Source: JACVRX01 sp046726315
GTDB lineage: Bacteria; Actinomycetota; Actinomycetes; Jiangellales; Jiangellaceae
Assembly: GCA_046726315.1 (NCBI GenBank)
Contig: JBKPAG010000011.1
Span: 1 to 64,000 of the forward strand
Direction: 5' to 3'
Length of the DNA stretch: 64,000 bases
Each line of letters opens with the position of its first letter. The stretch's first letter is position 1. The position numbers and the translations under genes are program-made. The notes beneath the pieces were generated by a model. It worked only from the letters and a program-made list of their open reading frames with translations, did no database searches and was not told the origin of the DNA. This document shows positions 1 to 7,877 of the stretch, one piece after another.

Positions 1-73
1 CCGCCACCCGACGAGAAACGGCCCCGCATAACTCCTCGTACCCCTTCGCCCCATGACCCCGTGTGCACGGGGA

Positions 74-107
74 GGGTCGGGCATCGTCAGACGACGGTGC
101 CCGGCCC
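74..107 (+). terminator. Strong hairpin, possible terminator of an upstream gene
   Basis: The stretch folds into a stem of about 15 bp with a 4-nt AGAC loop at 89-92; the inner arms are CGGGCATCGTC and GACGGTGCCCG, extended outward by GGGT/GCCC. No U tract follows. It lies 40 nt before the first gene, so it may end a transcript coming from outside the window or sit in the 5' leader. A smaller palindrome, CCCCGTG-TG-CACGGGG, lies at 57-72. Confidence 0.4.
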
Positions 108-147
108 GCTGTGCATAAGGCGCAGCACAAACCGAACGGAGCAAGAA

Positions 148-492
148 GTGAGCAACACCGAGCAACCGGCCGTCCAGCCGGAACGCACCTGGACGCACAC
201 CGTCCTGGAGCCGGAGCCGGTCGCCGCGACGCCCACCGTCCCGGCGCAGCCGCAGTACGTGTACCCGCCGGCCCGCCCAACCAGCGGCATGGCAATCACC
301 GCGTTTGTGCTCAGCCTTCTCGGCGGCGCGATCCTCGCCGTGATCTTCGGCCACATCGCATTGAGCGACATCAACAAGACCGGCAAGGACGGCAAGGGTC
401 TGGCAATCGCCGGGCTCGTGATTGGCTATATCCAGTGCGCCTTCTGGACGCTGATCATCATCCTGATGGCCGTCGCAGCAGCCGGGGCGTGA
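148..492 (+). CDS. DUF4190 domain-containing membrane protein
   Basis: A 114-residue protein with a Pro/Glu-rich cytoplasmic N-terminus (residues 1-46, including a YVYPP segment) and two hydrophobic segments (about 48-70 and 84-112). The motif LGGAILAVIFGHIALSDI with a short charged linker before the second helix is the pattern of the DUF4190 family, small membrane proteins of unknown function that are common in actinobacteria. The GTG at 148 is chosen because GGAG lies at 138-141 with 6-nt spacing; the open frame reaches back to 61 but without family-like sequence. It is followed after 5 nt by a second small membrane protein, so the two are probably co-transcribed. Family assignment is from motif memory, not a search. 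Confidence 0.75.
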   Translation: MSNTEQPAVQPERTWTHTVLEPEPVAATPTVPAQPQYVYPPARPTSGMAITAFVLSLLGGAILAVIFGHIALSDINKTGKDGKGLAIAGLVIGYIQCAFWTLIIILMAVAAAGA

Positions 493-497
493 CGTCA

Positions 498-1104
498 ATG
501 ACCGAAACGGTCGAGGCGGAGGCGCCAGCGACGGAGCCCGAGCCGGTGCCGCCGGCGAATACTGCACTGAAGCCGTTGTGGCGGCGCTGGCTGCTGCCGG
601 TGGGGATCGGATTCGTCGTCGGCCTCGGGATCGGCGGCACGGCACAGGGCGACCCGACCGAGTCGCCCGAATTCATCGAGATGCAGGACTCCCTCACCGA
701 GGCCGAGGATCGGGCCGACACGGCGGAGACGGAGCTTGACCGCGCCGAGCAGGGTGCGGCCGAGGTCCACGCCTCATACGACGCGCTGGTGGCGAAGGTG
801 AAGGACATTGAGACCCGAGAGGCCGACGTCACGGCACGCGAAGCCGCCGTCACCGAAGCCGAAACAAGCCGAGGCAAACAGTGTCACTGACGGTGTCTGG
901 GTTGTCGGCGTCGACATCAAGCCGGGCACCTATCGGGCCCAGGGTGTGAGCAGCGACTGTTACTGGTCGATCACGACCACTGGCTCCAACGGTGGGGACA
1001 TCATCGAGAACGACATCCCCGGCGGTGGCAACCCGCAGGTGACTTTGCAGGAGGGCCAGGACTTCGAGACCAGTAGTTGCGGAGACTGGACCTTGGTCAA
1101 GTGA
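498..1104 (+). pseudogene. Membrane-anchored coiled-coil secreted-type protein, frameshifted
   Basis: The first frame (498-890) encodes an acidic N-terminus, one membrane segment (about residues 28-48) and a coiled coil rich in Glu/Ala/Thr (about 60-120), then runs out of frame to a stop at 890. The next frame (to 1104) carries the expected extracellular domain, with the motifs DGVWVVGVDIKPGTYRAQG and CYWSITTTGS and two cysteines near the end. Similar actinobacterial proteins have both halves in one frame. Removing one A from the AAA run at 862-864 would join them as TEAE-QAEANSVTDG. The gene is therefore either broken or carries a sequence error. What the domain binds is unknown. It follows the DUF4190 gene closely. 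Confidence 0.7.
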
Positions 1105-1120
1105 CCTGAACCCCCCACGC

Positions 1121-1154
1121 AGTGGCCCGTGCCCTTCAGTGGGTGCGGGCCACT
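1121..1154 (+). terminator. Hairpin terminator after the coiled-coil gene
   Basis: AGTGGCCCG at 1121-1129 pairs with CGGGCCACT at 1146-1154, and the inner part can extend with wobble pairs around the loop TTCAGT. It lies 17 nt after the stop at 1104. There is no clear U run, as is common for actinobacterial terminators. Confidence 0.55.
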
Positions 1155-1333
1155 TGCAACGTGTCGTGGCCATGCGGCCCCTTTATGCAATGCCCCCTTC
1201 GTCGTATGACCGGAATGCATCCCTGATCCTGCCTAGTGCCTCCGACGGTGGCAAGGTGCGGAATCGCGCCTGCTCGGACTTATCACTGGTACTCACTTCC
1301 CCGATAGACTCAAGGCTAAGGAAAGGGAGCGCG

Positions 1334-1525
1334 GTGTCGACCGTTGTGTTCGTCATTATCGGAGCCGTTGTTGTTGGTGCGGCCATCTCGCTCTATCTGT
1401 GGAGCCGCTGGTCCGAGCGCGAAGCCGCCTACGAGCCCGAGCAGCTCAGCGAGGAAGAGGCTGCTATCTACCGGCTCGGAATCCACCTTGGTTGGGACGG
1501 CAACATCGCGGGCGGCAACCACTGA
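1334..1525 (+). CDS. Small single-pass membrane protein, unknown function
   Basis: A 63-residue protein with one N-terminal membrane helix (residues 2-24, VVFVIIGAVVVGAAISLYLW) followed by a charged, Glu-rich cytoplasmic tail ending in LGIHLGWDGNIAGGNH. The start GTG at 1334 is supported by a purine-rich AGGAAAGGGAG at 1318-1328; the longer open frame back to 1139 is not protein-like. No family is recognised. It is a stand-alone gene preceded by a terminator-like hairpin and followed by a convergent tRNA gene. Confidence 0.6.
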   Translation: MSTVVFVIIGAVVVGAAISLYLWSRWSEREAAYEPEQLSEEEAAIYRLGIHLGWDGNIAGGNH

Positions 1526-1700
1526 CCAGCCTTCAAATCGATCTGCGTCACGGCTCAGGCCCGCCCGCCGTCGATCCGCCCGACCTGAGGCATCATCCGA
1601 CCTCGCTGAGAACCGCACAGGGAACTGTGCGATCCGTTGCACGTTGGTAGCACGAAATCGCGACGCCGGCGCGGCATTAGGCCGTTTACCTGGCCTTATG

Positions 1701-1775
1701 TGGTGGGCGATACTGGGATCGAACCAGTGACCTCCTCGGTGTGAACGAGGCGCTCTCCCGCTGAGCCAATCGCCC
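1701..1775 (-). tRNA. tRNA-Val (anticodon CAC)
   Basis: The reverse strand gives a full cloverleaf: acceptor GGGCGAT/ATCGCCC, D-arm GGCTCAGCGGGAGAGC, anticodon arm CCTCG-TTCACAC-CGAGG with anticodon CAC, T-arm ACTGG-TTCGATC-CCAGT, and an encoded CCA end (1701-1703). It reads Val codon GTG. Confidence 0.95.
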
Positions 1776-1840
1776 TGATGCGGACGAAACGATACCCCAC
1801 CGGTGTTGGGCAGGCCGAACCCGAGACTCGCTCGAAAGCG

Positions 1841-2284
1841 TCAGAACAGATCGATGACCCATTGGGCAGGCGCCGGCCATCCGAACGTAGCGACGTACCA
1901 CCACGAGCCAAGGACAAGGGCTAACACGATGACTGCGAAGATCGCCTGATTGCGGCGCCGGTGCCGAGGATCGAGCGCGCGATGGGCCGCCATTCTGGCC
2001 TGCCGCTTGGTCCATCCAAGCAGTCGCTCGGCCCAGAGGAACTCCGTGCTGAGGACTGCGAGTCCGACGAAGATCGCTGCCCATCCGGGACCGGGCAGGA
2101 CGAGCATGGCCAGGCCGGCGCAGATGATCGCCGTTCCGATGGTGAGCACGGTGATCTGCCAGGTGACATGAAGTGCCCGATAGCGAGCGATCTGCTCCCG
2201 CCACCTGTGGAACAGACCTGGGCGATCGGTCCTGGGTTGCTCGCGATCGGCAGTCACGGCCGGGCCCCCGTCGGCATCGAGCAT
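1841..2284 (-). CDS. PGPGW-family transmembrane protein (TIGR02611-like)
   Basis: A 147-residue protein with a charged N-terminus, two adjacent membrane segments flanking the hallmark LPGPGW motif (about residues 63-68, followed by AAIFVGLAVLSTEFLWAERLL), a basic loop (ALDPRHRRRNQ) and a third C-terminal membrane segment. This matches the PGPGW/TIGR02611 membrane protein family of actinobacteria, whose function is unknown. The start codon is the first in the frame; an inverted repeat (2301-2323) lies just upstream and could be an operator shared with the divergent SsgA-like gene. The downstream neighbour is tRNA-Val. Confidence 0.75.
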   Translation of the reverse strand: MLDADGGPAVTADREQPRTDRPGLFHRWREQIARYRALHVTWQITVLTIGTAIICAGLAMLVLPGPGWAAIFVGLAVLSTEFLWAERLLGWTKRQARMAAHRALDPRHRRRNQAIFAVIVLALVLGSWWYVATFGWPAPAQWVIDLF

Positions 2285-2300
2285 CCGGTCACTTTACCCG

Positions 2301-2323
2301 GGACACGTCACAGCGACGTGTCC
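2301..2323. promoter_or_regulatory. Perfect inverted repeat in a divergent promoter region
   Basis: GGACACGTC (2301-2309) and GACGTGTCC (2315-2323) are perfect 9-nt arms around ACAGC. It sits 17 nt upstream of the PGPGW gene start and about 170 nt upstream of the SsgA-like gene, a position suited to an operator or a 5' leader hairpin. No regulator can be named. Confidence 0.4.
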
Positions 2324-2494
2324 AGATCCAACGCCTTTGTCACACCTCGTACCCCGTTGGGAGTCGTCGGGGTGTGGCGTTCGTTACTTCGTGTTTCGCG
2401 ACAGTACCGTAGGGAGATAACACACCTGCACGGCATTCCGTGCGTACACCGACGCCTCGTCCGACCCACGAGCGCGCGAGAAGGACATTCGACG

Positions 2495-2914
2495 ATGGAC
2501 GGCATGACGGTCTCCTACCCCCTTGCGCTCAGCCTCCTTAGCGCCGATGGCGCTGAGCTGCTACTGGCAGCGGAACTGCGCTACGCCGTGCACGATCCGC
2601 TCGCGGTCGAGGCGTTGTTCGACGACGGCAGCGACGATCCGGTCCGTTGGGTGTTCGCCCGGGACCTACTCTCATCCGGGCTTGACCGTCGCGCCGGTGA
2701 CGGCGACGTGGTCGTGTGGCCCACGAACGATGCCGATGGCATTCGGGTCGTACACATCAGACTCCGCTCCCCGCACGGCGACGCGTTGCTGGAAGCGTCA
2801 GCCGACGCGATCCAAGCGTTCCTCATTGCCACCTGGCAGCTGGTGCCCCCGGGCACCGAGCACGAACATCTCGACGTCGACGGAGTGCTCGACGCACTAC
2901 TGGGCGAATCGTGA
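2495..2914 (+). CDS. SsgA-like (SALP family) sporulation/cell-division regulator
   Basis: A 139-residue protein of the SsgA/SsgB family, found in morphologically complex actinobacteria, where members help place and build septa during sporulation. Recognisable features are LRYAVHDPLAVEALF, a WVFARDLLSSGL segment, the VWP turn and the C-terminal EHLDVDGVLDALL, matching the usual length of 130-145. The ATG at 2495 follows GAGAAGGAC at an appropriate distance; an in-frame ATG at 2504 is an alternative. It stands alone, downstream of the divergent PGPGW gene. SsgB itself recruits FtsZ; whether this copy is SsgB or another paralogue cannot be decided here. Confidence 0.85.
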   Translation: MDGMTVSYPLALSLLSADGAELLLAAELRYAVHDPLAVEALFDDGSDDPVRWVFARDLLSSGLDRRAGDGDVVVWPTNDADGIRVVHIRLRSPHGDALLEASADAIQAFLIATWQLVPPGTEHEHLDVDGVLDALLGES

Positions 2915-2986
2915 TGTTGGCGACCTCAGCTGCCGGAAGCTACCGTCGGCCGACTCTGCGCCCTGATCTCCGACAGAGGTACCAGC

Positions 2987-3544
2987 GTGACTTTCGCCCA
3001 TGACGTCGAGCACTCCCTCGGCATCGTCGTCGACCTGGTGAACACCGACCCGGCCAGCACCGGCGATGAACTGCTCCCCGACCGGAATGCGTTGCATGAG
3101 TTCGTCGTCGAGCACGACGTCAGCGAGGTAGGTCGCATCACCGACGACGACCTCGCCGCCGTCCGCGCCATACGTGCGCCGTTACGCGCGGTCTTCCTGG
3201 CCGGAAGCGCCGAGCTCTCGGCAAAACTGCTGAACGAGCTCTTCAGCACCGTGACGGTGTCGCCCCGATTGACCGACCACGACCACTACGCGTGGCACGT
3301 TCACTACTTCACACCGGGCGCGGCCGTGGCCGAACACCTCATGATCGACGGCGCGATGGCGTTGGCGGTTGTGGTCACGACCGGCGAGCACGAGCGCCTG
3401 CAGACATGTGCCGCGCCCGACTGCAGCCGCGTTCTCGTCGACCTGTCCCGCAACAGGTCCAAGCGCTATTGCGACAGCCGGACGTGTGGCAACCGCCTGC
3501 ACGTCGCGGCGTACCGGGAACGGCGCCGGGCGGCGGCAAGCTGA
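2987..3544 (+). CDS. CGNR zinc-finger (ABATE domain) DNA-binding regulator
   Basis: A 185-residue protein with an N-terminal ABATE-type domain (starts with FAHDVEHSLGIVVDLVNT) and a C-terminal zinc finger with Cys141, Cys146, Cys162 and Cys167, the last within the diagnostic CGNR sequence, followed by a basic tail (YRERRRAA). Members are presumed transcription regulators; targets are unknown. The gene starts at GTG 2987, 72 nt after the SsgA-like stop, so the two could be co-transcribed. Its 3' end faces a convergent pabC-like gene across a short gap carrying two CACCTGATC motifs. Confidence 0.85.
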   Translation: MTFAHDVEHSLGIVVDLVNTDPASTGDELLPDRNALHEFVVEHDVSEVGRITDDDLAAVRAIRAPLRAVFLAGSAELSAKLLNELFSTVTVSPRLTDHDHYAWHVHYFTPGAAVAEHLMIDGAMALAVVVTTGEHERLQTCAAPDCSRVLVDLSRNRSKRYCDSRTCGNRLHVAAYRERRRAAAS

Positions 3545-3550
3545 ACGGCT

Positions 3551-3578
3551 CACCTGATCGTCGTTTCCGCACCTGATC
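3551..3578. repeat. Two CACCTGATC motifs in a convergent intergenic gap
   Basis: CACCTGATC occurs at 3551-3559 and 3570-3578 in the same orientation, 19 nt apart start to start, inside the 88-nt gap between two convergent genes. The same 9-mer recurs, mostly in the opposite orientation, in the gap at 41589-41752. I noticed no other dense clusters in the window. Confidence 0.6.
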
Positions 3579-3632
3579 ACGAGCATCGAGCGCGAGCGAA
3601 GACACGCGGCGTCGCAATCAAGTTCTGGTCGG

Positions 3633-4466
3633 TCAGGGTTCGCTGTCTTCTGTACTGCGTTGGGCGAAGATCGCCGCGACCTCGCGGGTCACCGGACCGG
3701 GCGCCGGGCCGAGGGTGCGGATGCCGTCCTCGCCGGCGACGGCCGACACCGCCTGCACATCCCGCGTCGTGGAGGTGAGGAACACCTCATCCGCCTGATC
3801 AAGTACGTCGAACGGCAGCTCCGCCTCGGTTGCGTCGGTCCACTCCAGGACCAGCGCCCGCGTCACGCCGGCCAGGCAACCGCTCGTCAGCGCCGGCGTC
3901 AGCAGGCTGCCGCCGAGGAGGACGAACACGTTGCTGCCGGTTCCCTCCGACAGCCGGGCCCGGGTGTCGGCGAACAACGCCTCACCGGCGGCGAAGCGTT
4001 TCGCATACCCGAGTGCGACGACGTTCTCCGCGTAGGACGTGGTCTTCAGACCGGCCAGTGCTCCCCGCTCGTTCCGCGGCCACGGGACGACCGCGACCGT
4101 CGTGGTCTCGGGCCACGGGTCCATCGGTGCGAGGGCAACCAGGAGGGTCGGCTTGGCGTCACCACGGCCCGAGCCGAGCGGTGCGATCCCACCGGTGTAT
4201 GTGATGCGCAGCCGGTGCCGGCCGACCGGCGCCTGTGCGACAACGGTCGCACAGGCGTTACCTAGCTCCTCGAGATCCGGCTTATCAAGTCCGAGACCGG
4301 CTGCCGATCGGGCCAGTCGGTCGAGGTGCCGGCCAAGGGCAAACGGAACCCCGTCGAGAACCTTGACGGTTTCGAACACGCCGTCGCCGACTGTCAGCCC
4401 GTGATCGAAGGCACTGACGACGGCATCGGCCTCGTCGACCACTCGCCCGTCAACCCAGGTCTTCAT
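3633..4466 (-). CDS. pabC: Class IV aminotransferase, 4-amino-4-deoxychorismate lyase-like
   Basis: A 277-residue fold-type IV PLP enzyme. The DHG motif (Asp21-Gly23) and FETVKV follow the family pattern, and Lys141 in GLKTTSYAEN is the likely PLP lysine. It overlaps the stop region of the upstream chorismate-binding gene by 4 nt, and such pairs normally encode aminodeoxychorismate synthase and lyase, which make p-aminobenzoate for folate. A role as a branched-chain or D-amino-acid aminotransferase cannot be excluded from sequence alone, so the symbol rests mainly on context. Confidence 0.75.
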   Translation of the reverse strand: MKTWVDGRVVDEADAVVSAFDHGLTVGDGVFETVKVLDGVPFALGRHLDRLARSAAGLGLDKPDLEELGNACATVVAQAPVGRHRLRITYTGGIAPLGSGRGDAKPTLLVALAPMDPWPETTTVAVVPWPRNERGALAGLKTTSYAENVVALGYAKRFAAGEALFADTRARLSEGTGSNVFVLLGGSLLTPALTSGCLAGVTRALVLEWTDATEAELPFDVLDQADEVFLTSTTRDVQAVSAVAGEDGIRTLGPAPGPVTREVAAIFAQRSTEDSEP

Positions 4467-5494
4467 CGGCTCCTCTTCTCCGGCGCAGATGCCAACCCTA
4501 TGAGCCGTTCCGCCTTCAGCTCGGTTTCAGTCCACTCGCGCCGCGCGTCGGACGACCACGTGATGCCTGCTCCGGTACCGAAGTGCAGGCGCCCCTCAGT
4601 CGCCCAGAAGGTCCTGATCCCGACGGCGAGTTCGCCGGCACTCGAGTCCGCGTCGACCCAACCGACGGCACCGCAATACGGCCCCCGTGGCGCCGGCTCG
4701 AGGTCGGCGATGGCCCGCACGGCCGTCGATTTCGGGGCGCCGGTCACGGAGCCAGGGGGAAACGTCGCCTCGACCAGTTCTGCCCAGCCCCGATCCGAAC
4801 CCAACCGGCCGGTCACTGTCGACACCAGGTGCACGAGTCCGGGGTAATTCTCGACGGTTAGCAGTCCTTCCACCGCGATGCTTCCGGTTGCGCACACACG
4901 GGAAAGGTCGTTGCGCACCAGGTCTACGATCATGATGTTCTCGGCGACGTCCTTCTCTGTTAGGTCGGCCCGGGTTCGGCCGGTTCCCTTGATCGGCGAG
5001 GACCACACCCGATCGCCTCGGCGGCGCAGATACAACTCGGGCGAGGCCGTCGCAACGTGTAGACCCATGTCCGGCAACCGGATCAGGCCCTGGTGCGGAG
5101 CCGGGTGTGCGTCGGCGAGCCGGCGGGCCAGCGGAAGAAGATCTGGACATCCGCCGACCGGCGCGGATAACACGCGGCACAAGTTGACCTGGTAGACGGT
5201 TCCTGCGGCGATGCGCTGGCGGATCTCCTCGACGCCGTCCACGTACCCGCCACAGTCGAAGGAGCTCGACCAGCTCTCGGATAGCGGACCGGCCCATACA
5301 GGCGCGATGGGCAACGGCGCGTCCTGCCAGGTCTCGAACCGTGCGCAGGTCACGGCACCTTCGTAGGTGACGACGACCGCCCACCTACCAGATCCGTCCA
5401 GCACCCGCAGGTCATCGGACAGATCGATCAGCCCTGTCCCGAGCCGCCCACCGAGGTGCGCCAGGGGCAGGGACCGGTCGTACGCCATGTCCAC
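4463..5494 (-). CDS. pabB: Chorismate-binding protein, aminodeoxychorismate synthase component I-like
   Basis: A 343-residue protein with the anthranilate/ADC synthase chorismate-binding core. Visible motifs are GTVYQVNLC (98-106), PIKGT (167-171), ENIMIVDLVRNDLSRV (185-200) and GSVTGAPK (248-255). PIKGT, with its lysine, is typical of PabB rather than TrpE. The N-terminal domain is shorter than in E. coli PabB (about 450 residues), as in many actinobacterial versions. The product, 4-amino-4-deoxychorismate, would be cleaved by the following pabC-like enzyme, with which it overlaps by 4 nt. No glutamine amidotransferase (pabA) gene is in the window. Confidence 0.85.
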   Translation of the reverse strand: MDMAYDRSLPLAHLGGRLGTGLIDLSDDLRVLDGSGRWAVVVTYEGAVTCARFETWQDAPLPIAPVWAGPLSESWSSSFDCGGYVDGVEEIRQRIAAGTVYQVNLCRVLSAPVGGCPDLLPLARRLADAHPAPHQGLIRLPDMGLHVATASPELYLRRRGDRVWSSPIKGTGRTRADLTEKDVAENIMIVDLVRNDLSRVCATGSIAVEGLLTVENYPGLVHLVSTVTGRLGSDRGWAELVEATFPPGSVTGAPKSTAVRAIADLEPAPRGPYCGAVGWVDADSSAGELAVGIRTFWATEGRLHFGTGAGITWSSDARREWTETELKAERLIGLASAPEKRSR

Positions 5495-5678
5495 CGTGCC
5501 GCGACGCTACCCGACGGCACCATAGCCGGTGCGACTCCGACCGCTGCTTGAAGCTGTCTGCGAGGGCCATGACGGCCGCCCACCCAGGCATCTTCGATGA
5601 GTCAACGCGTAGTTTGGATGGCGCCGAAGCGATGGGCTAATCTGCTGTGCGCACCCGCCTCCGACGGTGTGGTCGCGC

Positions 5679-5751
5679 GCGGACGTAGCGCAGTTGGTAG
5701 CGCATCACCTTGCCAAGGTGAGGGTCGCGGGTTCGAGTCCCGTCGTCCGCT
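5679..5751 (+). tRNA. tRNA-Gly (anticodon GCC)
   Basis: Acceptor GCGGACG/CGTCCGC, D-arm GCGCAGTTGGTAGCGC, anticodon arm TCACC-TTGCCAA-GGTGA with anticodon GCC, T-arm GCGGG-TTCGAGT-CCCGT and discriminator U. First gene of a three-tRNA cluster; no CCA is encoded. Confidence 0.95.
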
Positions 5752-5779
5752 CGGAGCGAGGCCACGCAGGCCTCACCTC

Positions 5780-5850
5780 GGTGGAGTGGCCGAGAGGCGA
5801 GGCAACGGCCTGCAAAGCCGTGTACACGGGTTCGAATCCCGTCTCCACCT
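5780..5850 (+). tRNA. tRNA-Cys (anticodon GCA)
   Basis: Acceptor GGTGGAG/CTCCACC, anticodon arm ACGGC-CTGCAAA-GCCGT with anticodon GCA, T-arm ACGGG-TTCGAAT-CCCGT and the U73 discriminator expected for cysteine tRNA. It lies 28 nt after tRNA-Gly. Confidence 0.95.
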
Positions 5851-5869
5851 CGGCACCAACGCACGGCAC

Positions 5870-5944
5870 GGGCGATTAGCTCAGTGGGAGAGCACTTCCT
5901 TGACACGGAAGGGGTCACTGGTTCAATCCCAGTATCGCCCACCA
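5870..5944 (+). tRNA. tRNA-Val (anticodon GAC)
   Basis: Acceptor GGGCGAT/ATCGCCC, anticodon arm CTTCC-TTGACAC-GGAAG with anticodon GAC, T-arm ACTGG-TTCAATC-CCAGT and an encoded CCA at 5942-5944. It is near-identical to the tRNA-Val(CAC) at 1701-1775 outside the anticodon and D regions, and ends the cluster. Such 3' ends are common integration sites, and the downstream zone is decayed. Confidence 0.95.
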
Positions 5945-6562
5945 ACATTTCCGCAGGTCAGAGCAATGTTGATCTAGATAGTGAAGATCGAATGCCCTCC
6001 GCGTGCTCGAAGGCACACCGGCCAGACCGGCCCGGAGCGCCCATGTGTGGCCCGCGGCGGGCACAGCAGGACATCGGCCGCCCCGATGTGCCGGTGCTCC
6101 GGGTGATCTTGTCAACGAGGCGAACAGCGCCATGAGCTGCCCGCGCTGCCAGTCCTACAGGTGCGCGGGCCAGCTGCCTCCAGGTGACTGCCTGCACGGC
6201 GAGGCCGAGGCCAGCTGGTAGCACGTGTCGGACGATCACCGGTTCTGCCAGCCAGGCACCGGCTGTAGCTGGGCGGACACCACGCGGCCCCTGGTGCTGG
6301 CAGCGTTGGGTTGCGAGACGCCCATGGCTATTCCCACTAGGCATTGGCGAGCACGCGAGTGGGGAGCTACAAGTCGAGCGCTTCCACCGCCGCGACATCG
6401 TCAGCAGCGCCTAGCGAGACGGGATCCCGCCAGCCCGGCGCGCCGGATCCCCTTCGGCACCCGGCAGGCAGGGGGCAGTCCCGATGAGGCAAGGCCACCT
6501 CCGGCGCAGGCTCGACGCGAGGGCGAGCGAGGAGGGCGGAGCGATGCCAGCAGTCGGGCGGA
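5945..6562. other. 618-nt stretch without a supportable gene
   Basis: Both strands have open frames, but none looks like protein of known type. One candidate is a 29-codon frame at 6132-6221 (+), starting MSCPRCQSYRCAG, with Cys at residues 3, 6, 11 and 20 and a GAGGCG 9 nt before the ATG; it might be a zinc-binding micro-protein or a fragment. The position directly after a tRNA cluster and before an integrase remnant suggests debris from a departed element, but this is inference. Confidence 0.4.
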
Positions 6563-7531
6563 TCAATAGGCGCTGGGCATGCCGAACGCGTATGGCACCG
6601 GCGGCGGGTTGGCGTTGTTGCCCGCGCAGAACGCATCCCGTTGCACGGTCATTGTTAGTGGGGGCAGGTAGCTGTTACTGGCCACGATCGTCGTCGCCTC
6701 GGTGGCCGCGGTGAGCTCGATCTGCTGCGCCACCGCCGCTCGTAGCTCCGGAGTCGGCGCGCTGACCAGCAGTTCGGCGTTGCGCCAGGCCTGCTCCCGC
6801 CACGCCGCGACGAGCTGGAACAGCCCGGTGTAGCCAACCCCGAACGGAGTCTCGATTCTGACCGTGTCCGGGTCGAACCGCGCGGCCAGCTCGGCCAGCA
6901 TGGGCTCGGTCACCTTGTTGAGGAAATCGTCCACCTTGTCGTGGTCGTCCTTGCGGCTCTGACCCTCCGGAGTCACCATGCCGATCGCCGCGAGGGTGAA
7001 CGGAAGATCGCGGTTGATATGCGCGCTCATGCCAAGCAATAGGTCACCGGAGCCGGTGGTCCGGCGTTCCGCGGCGGAGTCAAACGCGATCAGCCATGCC
7101 TCCGGCACCTGGGACCGGTTCCCGGCCAGCCAGTTGTCGTAGGCGTTGAAGTAGTACTTGGCGAACACCGCGTCCTCGTGGTTAACCCACGGCGTGTCCT
7201 GGAAGTAGCCGGGTTGCTGCGCGGCCCATAGGTAGGTCTGGGTGGTGCGCAGGTAGGCCAGCGCGAACATCGCGTTGTGGTCGCAGGACCGCCCGAGCGG
7301 CTCGAACCGGCGCTCCATCTCCCGGATCACCGCGCGGACGCAGTTCATCCGGCCGGCCACGCAATCGTTGGCGCTGTTCGGGTTGTACTCGTCGGTCAGC
7401 CCCGGTAGCAGCGAGGACCAGGAGACGAAGATCGGTTCATCAGCGTGCGCCGACTGCTGGCCGGCCGGGACGACCAACCCGACCGTGAGGACCAGGGCAG
7501 CAAGCACACCGATACGCCGCCTGAGACGCAT
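6563..7531 (-). CDS. Secreted DUF5995 family protein
   Basis: A 322-residue exported protein. The N-terminus has three arginines, a hydrophobic core (GVLAALVLTVGLVVPAG) and a likely cleavage after AHA near residue 30. The mature part has the DUF5995 look: FAKYYFNAYDNWLAG, WLIAFDSA, GMSAHINRDLPFTLA and a KVDDFLNKVTEPML helix, with two or more Cys in the N-terminal third and one near the end. The biochemical role is unknown. The ATG at 7531 is chosen because AAGGAG lies 7 nt upstream and it gives a clean signal peptide; the open frame begins 33 nt earlier. It is intact although its neighbours are decayed. Confidence 0.75.
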   Translation of the reverse strand: MRLRRRIGVLAALVLTVGLVVPAGQQSAHADEPIFVSWSSLLPGLTDEYNPNSANDCVAGRMNCVRAVIREMERRFEPLGRSCDHNAMFALAYLRTTQTYLWAAQQPGYFQDTPWVNHEDAVFAKYYFNAYDNWLAGNRSQVPEAWLIAFDSAAERRTTGSGDLLLGMSAHINRDLPFTLAAIGMVTPEGQSRKDDHDKVDDFLNKVTEPMLAELAARFDPDTVRIETPFGVGYTGLFQLVAAWREQAWRNAELLVSAPTPELRAAVAQQIELTAATEATTIVASNSYLPPLTMTVQRDAFCAGNNANPPPVPYAFGMPSAY

Positions 7532-7781
7532 TATCGGCTCCTTCGGTACAGGCCCGGGACGCAACCGGGCAACCGGCTATAGATACCACGCGCGTCCCAC
7601 GAGCGCATGTGAGAATGCGTAAGTTCCTCGTAACCGCTCAGTAACGTTCGAAGCCGCGATCGAGAATGCGCACTCGGCCGCGCAGAAACGGGTTTGCGAA
7701 CGTCCGCGAATGGGCAGCCATCCTTGTGCTCCTGCAGCCCTGGATGGGGACATATCAGGTTCGACGTGTACGGATGCCGCG

Positions 7782-7874
7782 TCAGAGCGGACGATTAAGG
7801 ATGCCCGCGACACACTTCGAGCGGCGTTGTCGGTGGCTGTCGAGGAAGAGCTGATCGGTAGGACGATCAGCAGA
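7782..7874 (+). pseudogene. Tyrosine recombinase (phage-type integrase) fragment
   Basis: In one forward frame, about 31 residues read SERTIKDARDTLRAALSVA followed by VEEELIGRTISR. This is the pattern of the SAM-like core-binding domain of actinobacterial phage/ICE integrases (the helix pair before the catalytic domain). Nothing else of an integrase is visible on either side: no catalytic R...HxxR...Y motifs. The fragment abuts the 3' side of a broken DinB gene at about 7875 and lies 1.9 kb from a tRNA cluster. It is best read as a relic of an integrative element. The match is short, so moderate confidence only. Confidence 0.5.
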
Positions 7875-7877
7875 CAT

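Noticed and set aside
5945..6398. Open frames on both strands after the tRNA cluster
   Set aside because: No convincing protein pattern, poor start sites and no partner; kept only as an unexplained stretch.
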